A stretch of DNA of 64,000 bases from Pedobacter westerhofensis (GCF_900182595.1 NZ_FXTN01000006.1:248001-312000), one strand, 5' to 3'; shown: positions 10,101-18,722, counted from the first letter of the stretch. Notes: generated by a model from the sequence alone, not told the origin. Program-made: numbers and translations.

Positions 10101-10436
10101 GGTATTGAGTAATTTATCACGTATGGGCTCAAAGTGATTTCCGATCAGGGCGGCAGATTCTTCTAGGCTGAGTATTTTGCTGAGGCTGAGATACGCCAGA
10201 ATGGGCTTAATAATACCTGCGGCTGTGGAAACAGACAGCAACAGCAGATAGGCAAAGAAAAGAATCGTTTTAATATTAGGCGCGGGGCGGATATAGTACA
10301 CCAGCACAAACAAAAACAGGTAAAGGGACAGCAGTAGGGCAAGGGTATAGATGACGCCACGCAGCAATTGGTTCAGATAAAATTTTCTTCTGAATTCGTT
10401 AATCTTTGAAATTAAGATTTCGTAATTGCGGTCCAT
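7122..10436 (-). CDS. DUF4175 family large membrane-anchored coiled-coil protein
   Basis: This is an 1104-residue protein with two membrane segments near the N-terminus (~25-48 and ~56-80) and a third at ~157-180. A beta-rich extracytoplasmic region follows (~200-490), then a very long Gln/Lys/Glu-rich coiled-coil region (~510-1030) with KQQQQKAAENQKKAAEEMQK-like heptads. The C-terminus is PPTLNYYYKNKITAYFKSL. This architecture corresponds to the Bacteroidota DUF4175 family, whose role is unknown. Its place directly before ybeY suggests joint transcription rather than a shared function. Confidence 0.85.
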   Translation of the reverse strand: MDRNYEILISKINEFRRKFYLNQLLRGVIYTLALLLSLYLFLFVLVYYIRPAPNIKTILFFAYLLLLSVSTAAGIIKPILAYLSLSKILSLEESAALIGNHFEPIRDKLLNTLQLKALADLAPSQNQLILAGIDQKIDELKPIPFSKAISFNDNKKYVKYFLVPLALIVLIAVTAPVVWEEGTRSLIHYNKEILPAAPFNFVLRNPGMTVTQGDDLLIELELKGDQLPQEVYLQEGLNTYKLERKGNSRFIHSFKNLQQSLSFRFSAGGFDSKAWLLTVKPRPSILNIQASLVYPSYLKKKNETIANAGDLVLPEGTTVTWKIYTENAAMLLFTLGGKTRQLSFSGNETSYQASLKKSQDYQIVPKNNFSAHPDSVTHKIDVIPDLPPSISMTETIDSLSSKAHYFTGNITDDHGFSLLKFVYVLKEDNREKKKVSTAIPIHTAQQENAFLYYWNLKKLSIKPGQMIEYYLEVADNDGVNGPKITRSAIKTYTPPSDQELAKQQNAESGNLKKQMNSAIRLAAEVERGSKKLGENLLDKKDLSFEDRKEINQLLDKQKKLEDVVKEIQQAKQKSSNEQSDEEQSKMAIADKQKQIDDLFKNVLDPKTKALLEKLQSLMDQNNKDQVQNELSKMTMDNKSLKNELDRVLELYKQLEFEQNLQSQVERLKKLADSQKELGKKAQEKNAEPSALKKQQDKAAQEFNDLKKDIRQLDQKNKALERPNSFQPMEKESQFVQELQQQSLENLEKQQQQKAAENQKKAAEEMQKMAEKMEESNQSAAEMENNLNTEELRRLLQNILKTSFDQEKVVLSFKNIITSDPSYTKNVQQQREIKDNMKTIADSLYSLSKRVPQIESTVSGEMQKINFNINKSLESLGERRTAEAVRNQQYTMTSINNLSLMLNEALEQLEKNKKNAKSGGKGKGKQSMQQLQKMQEQLNKSMEQAKQQLEKEGNKGSVPKGKMSEGFAKMAQQQQMIREALQKINTEENKDGKSGLGNLNQLVKEMKMTESDLINKRIEEETIKRQKSITTKLLDAEKASRDQDKEGKRESKAGGDYPPSYPKLLEEFKKSNLSEKEFLQKLPPTLNYYYKNKITAYFKSLNLPK

Positions 10437-10525
10437 TTGAACGGGAATAAAACTAAAGATAAAAAAGCTGCGGCAACAGCGCTAATCCAAATGCATTTTT
10501 TATTCCGCAGGGAAATTAAAGGGCA

Positions 10526-10560
10526 TAAAAAAAGCTTCCTGATATCACATCAGGAAGCTT
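10526..10560 (-). terminator. Rho-independent terminator of the cold-shock gene
   Basis: A perfect 12-bp stem (10532-10543 with 10549-10560, arm AAGCTTCCTGAT) has a 5-nt loop, followed on the minus strand by a U-run (A-run at 10527-10533). It lies 23 bp past the stop of the cold-shock gene. Confidence 0.9.
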
Positions 10561-10582
10561 GTACGAATATGGTTATAATAAT

Positions 10583-10774
10583 CTAGATTACTTTAACATT
10601 GATCGCATTCAAACCTTTTTTACCGCTTTCAACATCGTATTCTACTTTGTCGTTTTCACGGATTTCATCGATAAGGCCTGTTGAATGTACAAAAATCTCG
10701 CTATCGCCATTAGCTGGTACGATAAATCCGAAACCTTTAGTTACATTAAAAAATTTTACTGTTCCTTCTTGCAT
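10583..10774 (-). CDS. CspA-family cold-shock protein
   Basis: This 63-residue single OB-fold protein has RNP1 KGFGFI at residues 13-18 and RNP2 IFVHS at 27-31. These proteins bind single-stranded RNA or DNA and melt mRNA structure. It is a monocistronic gene with its own terminator and a probable promoter. It is slightly shorter than E. coli CspA (70 aa), as is usual in Bacteroidota. Confidence 0.95.
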   Translation of the reverse strand: MQEGTVKFFNVTKGFGFIVPANGDSEIFVHSTGLIDEIRENDKVEYDVESGKKGLNAINVKVI

Positions 10775-10801
10775 TGTATTAAGTATTAAATATTAAGTCT
10801 G

Positions 10802-10834
10802 CAAGGTAGTGATAATTTTTTTATAATATGCAAA
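10802..10834 (-). promoter_or_regulatory. Candidate promoter of the cold-shock gene
   Basis: On the minus strand TTTG (plus 10831-10834) is followed after 22 bp by TACCTTG (plus 10802-10808), close to the Bacteroidota TTTG / TAnnTTTG pattern. It gives a leader of about 20-25 nt before the start at 10774. Confidence 0.45.
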
Positions 10835-10869
10835 TGCTTCATTTTTTGATGAATATAATTTTTAAAGCT

Positions 10870-11811
10870 CTATTTTTTCCCTTTTATGCCTTTTACCGTA
10901 ACGGTTACTTCACTGGTATGCGGCATCCCTAATGTACTGCCGGGTTTAATTTTTAATAAATTTTGTAAATACACACTTGTGATGCCTGCTAAAACTTTTT
11001 TGCGGACTTCCCGGAACTCAGGAAGGTTAGTAAAGAAATTGCCAAGGCGCAGTTTGCCGTCTGGAGCCACCAGGATATTGAATTCGTAAACAAAATCCTT
11101 ATAAGCCTCAGGAATGACCAGGCGGTATGCCGGATAAAGATAATCATAGGCTTCTGTTTTGCCGTTAAGCCGGTCTACATTGCTCAGGCGTTCCACCGAG
11201 ATTCTGTTATCACGGGGGATCAGTACCGCAACCTGTCTGGCGGCAAATACACTGTCTGTTTGATCCGGATAACGGTTCGCTCTTTCCACCAGTTTTGAAA
11301 TAAACAGCGTATCTGCCCGGGTAGGCCGCTGCAGTTTTTCAGGGGTGGTATGTAAAACGTTTTTGATATAGCTGTCGGCATAAAACGTCATGTTCACATC
11401 AGAGCGGATATCATCAGCAATCTCTTTATGGGTAACCTGCAGGCGCTGAAAAACCAGGCTGTCTTTACTGATGAGTTTAAACCTGAACCATTCTTTCGCA
11501 AAATTATAAACATCGCCATGGTCGTACTGCAGATAAAAACCCTGCATGATCTTTTTTGCGGGATCATAGGCAGACATCGTATCAGGTTTTTTGAGCTGGA
11601 TGATCCAGCTGGGCTCCTGTGCAAAGCCCATACTGTCGTATGAAAGTCCATTGCTGAAACGACGTTTTACCTCTGTATATCTGATCCCTGTAATAGGGCT
11701 TAGATCCAGTTTGGTTTTTGGCTCTGGTTTTTCTTTGCCAGTTTTTCCGTTACAGGCAAGCAATAACAAAGCGGAACTTATCATCAGCAACAGGGATCGG
11801 AGTACTTTCAT
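10870..11811 (-). CDS. Lipoprotein of unknown function
   Basis: The frame could begin at 11865, but the methionine at 11811 starts a clear lipoprotein signal: MKVLRSLLLMISSALLLLAC, with the lipid-accepting Cys at residue 20. That start gives 313 residues. The mature part is a soluble mixed alpha/beta protein with no motif I recognise. The two halves both contain a pattern of the type D..Y.P..Y and FISKLVERANRYPDQTD. Nothing nearby on the same strand forms an operon with it. A long array of 11-bp-phased repeats lies directly upstream. Confidence 0.7.
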   Translation of the reverse strand: MKVLRSLLLMISSALLLLACNGKTGKEKPEPKTKLDLSPITGIRYTEVKRRFSNGLSYDSMGFAQEPSWIIQLKKPDTMSAYDPAKKIMQGFYLQYDHGDVYNFAKEWFRFKLISKDSLVFQRLQVTHKEIADDIRSDVNMTFYADSYIKNVLHTTPEKLQRPTRADTLFISKLVERANRYPDQTDSVFAARQVAVLIPRDNRISVERLSNVDRLNGKTEAYDYLYPAYRLVIPEAYKDFVYEFNILVAPDGKLRLGNFFTNLPEFREVRKKVLAGITSVYLQNLLKIKPGSTLGMPHTSEVTVTVKGIKGKK

Positions 11812-11862
11812 AGCAGCAAAACGTTTTCGCGCAAATATAAGATAATGTGTAATAGATACCAG

Positions 11863-12115
11863 CAAGGTACCTCGTTCGGTGTTTACTTGTTACTACGAGG
11901 TATTTACCTTAGATCAACCTCGTATATATAACGGGTTTGGAACGGCTTTCAAACTTGTTTCAAAAGAGTTTGATTCGAGTTGTAGCCGTTTCAAACACGA
12001 TAGAAACCTGCTTTGAAAGCGCTGTAAATTTAAGGTATACCTAACGTAAACCCTTTTTATAAACCCTCTGTATACGACCAAGATACGAACATCACTCAGA
12101 CAGAACCCGGAGCGT
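11863..12115. repeat. Array of ~23 degenerate 11-bp-phased units
   Basis: Cutting the sequence into consecutive 11-mers from 11863 lines up without any indel for about 23 units. Column 4 is mostly C, column 5 mostly G, columns 8-10 T-rich, and column 1 is A in most units from 11951 on. Examples are GAACGGCTTTC (11940), ATTCGAGTTGT (11973), AGCCGTTTCAA (11984), ACACGATAGAA (11995) and ATACGACCAAG (12072). The rough consensus is AnnCGnnnTTn. It fills the non-coding gap upstream of the lipoprotein gene at 11811. No ORF, tRNA or known element was recognised in it. A period of 11 bp is close to one DNA helical turn. Confidence 0.6.
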
Positions 12116-12118
12116 GCC

Positions 12119-12178
12119 TAAATAAAAAGCCTCTGCCCGGCAGACAGAAAGGAAATCTGGTCTGGCCGGCAGAGGCTT
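12119..12178 (-). terminator. Terminator of the zinc metalloprotease gene
   Basis: A long hairpin has perfect 11-bp outer arms (AAGCCTCTGCC from 12128, with GGCAGAGGCTT ending at 12178) and partly paired inner arms (GGCAGAC / GTCTGGCC). On the minus strand it is followed by a U-rich tail. It lies 18 bp after the metalloprotease stop. Confidence 0.85.
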
Positions 12179-12196
12179 AAGAATGAGGGTTTACCT

Positions 12197-14707
12197 CTAT
12201 TTTTTGGGGTTCAGGATATCGTTGATCCTGATCGCCAGATCATCATAATGTGCTTTAGTCATCGCATCACCTGCAACAGCTCTCGCTTTTGCGATCGTCA
12301 GCAATGATTTTAATTCCGCTCTCACCAGTGGCCTGATATCAGAAAGGGAAACATTAACAGGTGTCAAACCAAAATCAGCAATGCGTGAAGGAGCAACTCC
12401 CGGAGGCGCCTGCATTTCCTGCGTCATCAGTGTTCCCAAACGGTCTACAAATGACCGCTGCAGATTGCGTTTAAACGCATCCGGGCGACTCGACGGGATA
12501 ATACTCGTGTGCAGATCTTTGAAGAGCTCAGGAAGTGTATATGCAGCCGTAGCACCATTTTTAGTTTCGTTGTCCAGTAGCCTTGCGATACGTGAAGGAG
12601 AAAGGATGCTTCCAAGTGTGCCAGACTGTACAGCTTTGATGTTATTCAGCAATACACCGTTATCAAACTTGTTTAATTGTGCATTGTTGATCAACCATAG
12701 CGGGGTATTAAATAACTGGGCATTTAAAAATGCCACGGCTTCTTTTTGTTTGGTTTTTGGCAGGTAAGTATAAACTGCACCTTTCTGGTCGTATGTTTTA
12801 AAGTTTTCGCTCATTCCGCCGATATTGGTTGTTACGTGGCCCATATAACGGTTAAACTGAGTGATTACTTCACCATATATCTCTTTCAGGTCGCTGTAGT
12901 CCTTGCCTTTTTCATACGTCCATTTTTCTACATTTGGCAGAATACGTTTCAGGTTGGCGATACCATAGGCACTGGCTTTCATCGCGTTGTCTCCAAGGTC
13001 TTCATTTTGCAGACGCGGATCCAGGGATGTACCTTGTCTTCCGTAATAATACAATGGGTTTCCTGCTTTGGCAACAGTCCATACATCAAGTTTTTCACGT
13101 TCTTTGGCCGGAGATAAATTGCCCGGGAACCAGGTATAGCCCCATTTAATAGCCCATTTATCATATTCGCCGATAGTAGGGTGCAATTGCGTAACGCCGT
13201 CCCCCGGTTGTGCGATATAGTTAAAACGTGCGTAATCCATGATTGACGGAGCTGTTCCATGGGTATTGGTAAAAGTTTTCGAACGCAGGGAGTCTACAGG
13301 GTAGGCGTAGCTTGAACCAAAGTTATGCGGCAGGCCTAAAGTATGGCCAATTTCATGCGAAGACACAAAACGGATCAGGTTTCCCATTTGCTCATCCGTA
13401 AATTTGGCTTTTCTTACTGAAGGGTCTACGGCAGCAGTTTGTACAAAAACCCAGTTTCTCAGCAGGTTCATGACGTTATGGTACCAGCCGATGTGAGTTT
13501 CAAGTATCTGGCCTGAACGCGGGTCAGACACGTGAGGGCCGTAAGCATTGGCGATGTTCGACGCAAAATAGCGCACCACTGAATAGCGTGAATCATCTAC
13601 GCTGAACTCCGGATCTTCTTTTGCTGTTGGTGCTTCTTTACCAATAATAGCATTTTTGAACCCTGCTTCCTGGAAGGCAACCTGCCAGTCGTTAATACCG
13701 GCAATCAGGTATGGTACCCATTTTTTTGGTGTGGCAGGATCAATATAAATGACGATAGGTTTTACCGGTTCAACCAGTTCGCCCCTGAGGTAAGCAGCTG
13801 TATCCTTCGGAACAAGGCCCCAGCGGTGGATATAGGCTGTTTTCTCAGCTTTTTGCGCATCTGTACCATAATCTGTTTGCGTTTGTCCAAAATAGCCCAC
13901 TCTTACATCGTTCAAACGAGGTTTTGCAGGTTTTTTTGGCAACAGCAGCATCGAAGTATTAAATTCATAGGTAACAGCCCCGATGCTGTTATCGATAGGA
14001 GACTCCATCGTTTTATACGTTTTGCTCGTTACCACTTCAATATTCAGCGGGAAAGTTTTTACAGTATCGATATATGATCTGGTAGGGTCCAGAGCCGTGG
14101 TTTTGTAGGCTTTTCTCAGTTCGTCCGTGGCGCCGATCGCCATTATATCACTATTGTAGAAGTCGGTCACATCAATTACCACTCCGCTTGTATCCTTGTT
14201 GTAAGCCTTGATGTCAAAGCTGGCAATGATCGTAGAGAGGTTTGAGTTTTTAACAGACTGGTACATGTCTGAGGTACTGTCTGCTCTTACAGAATAGCTG
14301 GGCACACGAACAAAAACCTGTTTGCCGCGGCGTTCCCATTGCCATACCTGTTCATTTAATTCTTCACCGCCATATTGCTGGTTGCCCACCGATACGCCGG
14401 ACGGTACTTTATTTAAGCGCGATACAATCAGCATCTCGCGGTTGAGCAGGGAATCAGGAATATCGAAGAACCAGCGGTCGTCTACCTTATAGGTTTTAAA
14501 CAGGCCATCTTTTTTTCTCGCTTTTGCGGTAATTATTTCGCTGAAGGGCTTAATGCCCTCTTTTTTTGCTGCAGGTGGAGGCGTTGCAGATGCTCCGCTT
14601 GCCGGAGTTTTCTTTTTAGATTTCTTCTGTGCATATAATGCATCACTGCTGAATGCACATATTAAACACATACCGGCAATTGCCAGTAAGTTTGACCTTT
14701 TGTTCAT
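12197..14707 (-). CDS. Secreted zinc-dependent metalloprotease (DUF5117/DUF4953 type)
   Basis: The 836-residue protein starts with a signal peptide (residues ~1-26, ending ALYAQ). The zinc motif HEIGHTLGLPHNF lies near residue 451, an extended HExxHxxGxxH metzincin-like site, followed by the typical SIMDYARFNY turn. The N-terminal, central and C-terminal segments match the Bacteroidota proteins annotated as zinc-dependent metalloproteases with DUF5118, DUF5117 and DUF4953. The domain names come from memory of the family. It is probably periplasmic or outer-membrane-associated. Substrate unknown. Monocistronic. Confidence 0.88.
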   Translation of the reverse strand: MNKRSNLLAIAGMCLICAFSSDALYAQKKSKKKTPASGASATPPPAAKKEGIKPFSEIITAKARKKDGLFKTYKVDDRWFFDIPDSLLNREMLIVSRLNKVPSGVSVGNQQYGGEELNEQVWQWERRGKQVFVRVPSYSVRADSTSDMYQSVKNSNLSTIIASFDIKAYNKDTSGVVIDVTDFYNSDIMAIGATDELRKAYKTTALDPTRSYIDTVKTFPLNIEVVTSKTYKTMESPIDNSIGAVTYEFNTSMLLLPKKPAKPRLNDVRVGYFGQTQTDYGTDAQKAEKTAYIHRWGLVPKDTAAYLRGELVEPVKPIVIYIDPATPKKWVPYLIAGINDWQVAFQEAGFKNAIIGKEAPTAKEDPEFSVDDSRYSVVRYFASNIANAYGPHVSDPRSGQILETHIGWYHNVMNLLRNWVFVQTAAVDPSVRKAKFTDEQMGNLIRFVSSHEIGHTLGLPHNFGSSYAYPVDSLRSKTFTNTHGTAPSIMDYARFNYIAQPGDGVTQLHPTIGEYDKWAIKWGYTWFPGNLSPAKEREKLDVWTVAKAGNPLYYYGRQGTSLDPRLQNEDLGDNAMKASAYGIANLKRILPNVEKWTYEKGKDYSDLKEIYGEVITQFNRYMGHVTTNIGGMSENFKTYDQKGAVYTYLPKTKQKEAVAFLNAQLFNTPLWLINNAQLNKFDNGVLLNNIKAVQSGTLGSILSPSRIARLLDNETKNGATAAYTLPELFKDLHTSIIPSSRPDAFKRNLQRSFVDRLGTLMTQEMQAPPGVAPSRIADFGLTPVNVSLSDIRPLVRAELKSLLTIAKARAVAGDAMTKAHYDDLAIRINDILNPKK

Positions 14708-14744
14708 TGAGTTTAACAGTTATTAGGTTTATTTTTAAGAGTTC

Positions 14745-14772
14745 AAATATATTCATTGCGAAAAGTAACAAA
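14745..14772 (-). promoter_or_regulatory. Candidate promoter of the metalloprotease gene
   Basis: On the minus strand TTTG (plus 14769-14772) is followed after 16 bp by TATATTTG (plus 14745-14752), matching the Bacteroidota -33/-7 pattern with slightly short spacing. It leaves a leader of about 30 nt before 14707. Confidence 0.55.
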
Positions 14773-14885
14773 GATGTGTAATTATAAAGTTACAACCAGC
14801 TTAATGTCAGGTATTTTTGGGTGAGCAAAGCGTTTTTAATTAAATAAATAATACTTTAGTTAGATCAAAGACAATAAAGCTATTA

Positions 14886-16220
14886 ATGAAAATAATTAAA
14901 CTCCTGGAGTTGCCCCTCCTAAAGGGAATTACATTGATTTCTATCCTGTTTTTGACAGGATGTGCTACCGACCGCAAAACAGAGCGGAAAGTAGAACGCC
15001 TATTTAAGAATTCGGCCCTGCTGAAGGGCCATCCTGTAGGCTTTGCCCTTTCTGATCTTGATAAAGGAAAGATGATCTATGAAAAAGATGCTGATAAATA
15101 TTTCGTTCCTGCTTCCAATACCAAGTTATTTACATTTTATGCCGGATTAAAGCTGCTTCCTGATTCTATCCCTTCCCTGAGATATGTTGAAAGAGGAGAT
15201 TCGCTGATTTTCTGGGGAACCGGTGATCCTTCTTTCCTCCAAAGCAGGCTAAAAGGCGACCACGCGTTCAGGTTCCTGCGCGACAGTAAAAAGCAATTGT
15301 TCTTTTCTCCCGGCAGGTACACGGGTAATTTTTACGGGCAGGGATGGTCATGGGATGATTACAACGACTATTACCAGGCAGAAATAACCGAGCTGCCTAT
15401 AATGGACAACCTGATTACCATCACTGGCAATAAGGCAAAGGTCTCCGTTTCTCCGCGGCTTTTTAATGATTGCATGGTCAGGGATTCTGCAGCCTTTACA
15501 GGAACATTTAACGCTGTCAGGGATTTTAACGAGAACGTTTTGCATTACCCCGGGAAGATAAGCCTACCGGCAAATTTCGAGCAGCAGATCCCCTATAAAA
15601 CGGGTACAGCCCTTACGGTAAACCTGCTTGCTGATACATTACACCGTGCGGTAGGGATTATTCACCTGGAAATGCCCGTCAGCGCAAAAACAATTTACAA
15701 TGTGCCTTCAGAGCAGGTGCTCAGGGAAATGATGCTGCCGAGCGATAATTTTATTGCAGAGCAGCTGCTACTGGTGTATGCCAACCAGTTTCAATCATCC
15801 TTAAATGGTACAGAGGCGATAAAATACATCCAGGAGAAATATCTGTCCGGATTGCCAGACAAACCCCGCTGGGTGGATGGCTCGGGATTATCCCGGATGG
15901 ACCTGATTACGCCCAGAGATATCATCACCCTGCTGAAAATGATCGATCAGCAAATCAATAACCGCGAAAAACTTTTCAGTTTGCTGCCTGCCGGCGGTAA
16001 GACCGGAACGCTGAAGAGTGCCTATCCAAAAACTGATCATCCCTTTGTATATGGCAAAACGGGATCGCTTTCAGGTGTTTATAACCAAAGCGGCTATGTG
16101 CTCACTAAAAAAGGACGCACCCTTAGTTTCTCTTTTATGAACAATAATTTTGTCAGCCCGGTAGCAGAGCTGAAAAAAGAAATGGCAAAGGTGATTACCA
16201 GCATCCACGAGAACTTCTGA
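14886..16220 (+). CDS. D-alanyl-D-alanine carboxypeptidase/endopeptidase (PBP4/DacB type, peptidase S13)
   Basis: This 444-residue penicillin-binding protein has all three active-site motifs: SNTK (Ser77-Lys80, in FVPASNTKLFT), SDN near residue 286 (LPSDNFIAEQLL) and KTG near residue 390 (YGKTGSLSGVYNQSGY). The S13 hallmark DGSGLSRMDLITP is also present. A lipobox LFLTGC with Cys26 suggests it is membrane-anchored in the periplasm. The enzyme trims or cleaves peptidoglycan peptide cross-links. It is divergent from the metalloprotease gene. Confidence 0.9.
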   Translation: MKIIKLLELPLLKGITLISILFLTGCATDRKTERKVERLFKNSALLKGHPVGFALSDLDKGKMIYEKDADKYFVPASNTKLFTFYAGLKLLPDSIPSLRYVERGDSLIFWGTGDPSFLQSRLKGDHAFRFLRDSKKQLFFSPGRYTGNFYGQGWSWDDYNDYYQAEITELPIMDNLITITGNKAKVSVSPRLFNDCMVRDSAAFTGTFNAVRDFNENVLHYPGKISLPANFEQQIPYKTGTALTVNLLADTLHRAVGIIHLEMPVSAKTIYNVPSEQVLREMMLPSDNFIAEQLLLVYANQFQSSLNGTEAIKYIQEKYLSGLPDKPRWVDGSGLSRMDLITPRDIITLLKMIDQQINNREKLFSLLPAGGKTGTLKSAYPKTDHPFVYGKTGSLSGVYNQSGYVLTKKGRTLSFSFMNNNFVSPVAELKKEMAKVITSIHENF

Positions 16221-16263
16221 TCCATTAATTAGAATTTTAAGGAAAGTGTTTATGATTTAGTTT

Positions 16264-16271
16264 TACTTTTG
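16264..16271 (+). promoter_or_regulatory. Candidate -7 element for the MFS gene
   Basis: TACTTTTG matches TAnnTTTG and lies only 7 bp before the ATG at 16279, which would give a leaderless or nearly leaderless mRNA. The -33 element is not clear. Confidence 0.4.
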
Positions 16272-16278
16272 TTCGGAT

Positions 16279-17463
16279 ATGAAGAACGACGCTCAATCGA
16301 TTTATACCCTGCAATTCGGACTGGTCTGTTTAAGTTCCTTTCTGTTTTCGTCCAGCTTTAATATGCTGATCCCCGAATTACCCGCTTATCTGAGTGCAAT
16401 GGGCGGAGCTTCGTACAAAGGCCTGATCATCGCCTTATTTACGCTTACAGCCGGATTTTCCCGGCCTTTCAGCGGTAAACTGACAGATACCATAGGCAGG
16501 GTACCTGTAATGGCCGTAGGCTCTGTGGTTTGTTTTGTTTGCGGGCTGCTTTATCCGGTGCTGACTACCGTTGCCGGGTTTTTATTTCTCAGGTTGATCC
16601 ATGGATTTTCCACGGGCTTTAAACCTACTGCCACGGCTGCTTATGTGGCAGACCTGGTGCCGGAAAACAAATGGGGCGAGGCAATGGGCGTTCATGGCAT
16701 CTGTTTTAGTACCGGCCTGGCCATAGGGCCGGCGATAGGAAGTATGATCACAGATCACTTTTCCATAAATATCCTGTTTTACTGCTCCTCTGCCTTTGCA
16801 CTGATGTCTATAGTGATCCTGGCCAATATGAAAGAATCCCTGACAGACAAACAGCGTTTCAGCCTGCCGCTGCTTAAAATTAAAAGGAATGATATCATCG
16901 AGTGGCGCGTGATCCCTGCCTCACTGATTACCCTGCTGAGCTATGTAAGTTACGGGGCAATCTTAACGGTGATCGGCGACTGGAGCAAGTATCTTGGTAC
17001 AACCAATAAAGGATTGTTCTTTGTTGTATTTACGCTGACATCCCTGCTCATCCGTTTTGTAGCGGGCAAGGCTTCAGATCAGTACGGCAGAGTACTTATT
17101 CTTAAAGTTTCGCTTGGCATGCTGGCAGTGTCACTGGTGTGGATCGGGCTTGCCGCTTCCTCTCTATCATTGATGTGCGCTTCTGCTTTATATGGCGTGG
17201 CAACCGGCATGCTGTCTCCTGCGGTAAGCGCATGGACGATAGATCTGAGCGACCCGGCGCACCGCGGAAAAGCGGTGGCAACCATGTACATCGCGCTTGA
17301 AGCGGGAATTGGCATGGGGGCACTACTGGCCGGCTGGTTGTTTGTAGATGATATTTCTGCGATACCTACCACATTTTACCTTTGTACAGGAATTACACTG
17401 ATTGCTCTGGTTTACCTGCAGTTTGTATGGAAACCTAAAAAATTACTGGTTGGCAACAACTAA
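16279..17463 (+). CDS. Major facilitator superfamily transporter
   Basis: The 394-residue protein has about 12 hydrophobic segments and the MFS loop motif between segments 2 and 3 (FSRPFSGKLTDTIGRVPVM), repeated in weaker form in the second half (VAGKASDQYGRVLI). It is therefore an inner-membrane drug- or metabolite-type permease. The substrate cannot be read from the sequence. It overlaps the convergent alanine dehydrogenase gene by 21 bp at the 3' end. Confidence 0.88.
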   Translation: MKNDAQSIYTLQFGLVCLSSFLFSSSFNMLIPELPAYLSAMGGASYKGLIIALFTLTAGFSRPFSGKLTDTIGRVPVMAVGSVVCFVCGLLYPVLTTVAGFLFLRLIHGFSTGFKPTATAAYVADLVPENKWGEAMGVHGICFSTGLAIGPAIGSMITDHFSINILFYCSSAFALMSIVILANMKESLTDKQRFSLPLLKIKRNDIIEWRVIPASLITLLSYVSYGAILTVIGDWSKYLGTTNKGLFFVVFTLTSLLIRFVAGKASDQYGRVLILKVSLGMLAVSLVWIGLAASSLSLMCASALYGVATGMLSPAVSAWTIDLSDPAHRGKAVATMYIALEAGIGMGALLAGWLFVDDISAIPTTFYLCTGITLIALVYLQFVWKPKKLLVGNN

Positions 17464-18669
17464 GAGTTCGATATCTTTAAAAGGCAGGTTAAACATATTA
17501 GCCAGGGTTTTGCTGGTGAGGTGCCCCTGGTAGATATACAGCGCTTCCCTGATCCCGGGTCTGTTCCATACCACATTCATCAGCCCGCCCATATCACCAA
17601 TATCCACCAGGATAGGTGTAAAGATATTTGTCAGCGCATAAGAAGCTGTTCTGGGTACTCTTGAGGCAATATTTGGAACGCAATAGTGGATCACGTCATG
17701 TTTCCTGAATACAGGGTCTTTGTGGTTCGTTACCTCAGACGTTTCGAAACAGCCGCCCTGGTCTATGCTCACATCAATCACCACAGAATCGGGTTTCATG
17801 CGCGCTACAGTTTCTTCCATGATTATACAGGGGCTGCGGCCATGTGTAGCCCTGATGGCGCCGATCACAACGTCGCAGGTAGTCACGGCCTTGCCCAGTA
17901 CAATTGGCTGCATCACGGAGGTGAAAACGCGGCTTCCCAGGTTGTTCTGCAGGCGGCGGAGGCGATAAATAGAACTGTCAAATACTTTTACTTCTGCACC
18001 GAGGGAGAGGGCTGTTCTGGCAGCATACTCGCCAACCGTACCTGCACCCAGGATCACAATCTCCGTTGGCGGCACACCGGTAAAACCGCCAAGCATCAGG
18101 CCTTTACCACCGGTAACACTGCTCAGGTACTCTGCGGCGATAAAGATTGAGGTAGCCCCTACAATCTCGCTCATGGCACGGACAACACTGAGGATATTTC
18201 CTTCATCCCGTAAGTTTTCGAAACAAAGGGCATTGATCTTTTTGTCCATCAGGGATTTGAGATAGCTTTCTTTAAGCGCACCCATCTGCAGGGCAGAGAT
18301 CAGCGTCTGTCCCTTGTGCATCATCTCTATCTCGTCGCAGGTTGGAGGGGCAATTTTTACGATAATATCTGCATCGAAAACGTCCTTTTTATTAAAGGTG
18401 ATAATAGCGCCCTGCTCACTATAGTCATTATCAGAAAAGTTGGCCCCGGTTCCGGCACCGCTCTCCAGCAATACCTTATGGCCGTTGTTTACCAGTAGTG
18501 CGACAGACAGGGGAGTAAGGGCAATCCTGTTCTCCTGAAATGAAATCTCTTTTGGGATACCAATATAAAGACTGTTGCTTTTCTGTTTTAATTCTGACAG
18601 TGTCTCTTTTGGCTGTAGCAAACCTTTTTGAGCAATTGAGGCCATTTCTTCCCGTAATCCTGTAGCCAT
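17443..18669 (-). CDS. ald: Alanine dehydrogenase
   Basis: The 408-residue protein matches the AlaDH/PNT family. The N-terminal domain has IGIPKEISFQENRIALTP and the lysine-containing KVLLESGAGTGANFSDNDY. The NAD-binding domain has VILGAGTVGEYAARTALSLG and VIDVSIDQGGCFETS. It interconverts L-alanine with pyruvate and ammonia using NAD. A ~35-residue N-terminal extension before IGIPKE is longer than in B. subtilis Ald (378 aa). tsaE and porX lie upstream on the same strand. Confidence 0.92.
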   Translation of the reverse strand: MATGLREEMASIAQKGLLQPKETLSELKQKSNSLYIGIPKEISFQENRIALTPLSVALLVNNGHKVLLESGAGTGANFSDNDYSEQGAIITFNKKDVFDADIIVKIAPPTCDEIEMMHKGQTLISALQMGALKESYLKSLMDKKINALCFENLRDEGNILSVVRAMSEIVGATSIFIAAEYLSSVTGGKGLMLGGFTGVPPTEIVILGAGTVGEYAARTALSLGAEVKVFDSSIYRLRRLQNNLGSRVFTSVMQPIVLGKAVTTCDVVIGAIRATHGRSPCIIMEETVARMKPDSVVIDVSIDQGGCFETSEVTNHKDPVFRKHDVIHYCVPNIASRVPRTASYALTNIFTPILVDIGDMGGLMNVVWNRPGIREALYIYQGHLTSKTLANMFNLPFKDIELLVVANQ

Positions 18670-18722
18670 TATCTAGCGTTTATTTGAATGAAATTAATAA
18701 AAATAACATGAAAATCAAGCAT

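Noticed and set aside
11863..12115. The 11-bp array as a CRISPR array or tRNA cluster
   Set aside because: There are no 23-40 bp conserved repeats with unique spacers and no cloverleaf; units are only 11 bp and degenerate, and no cas gene is in the window.
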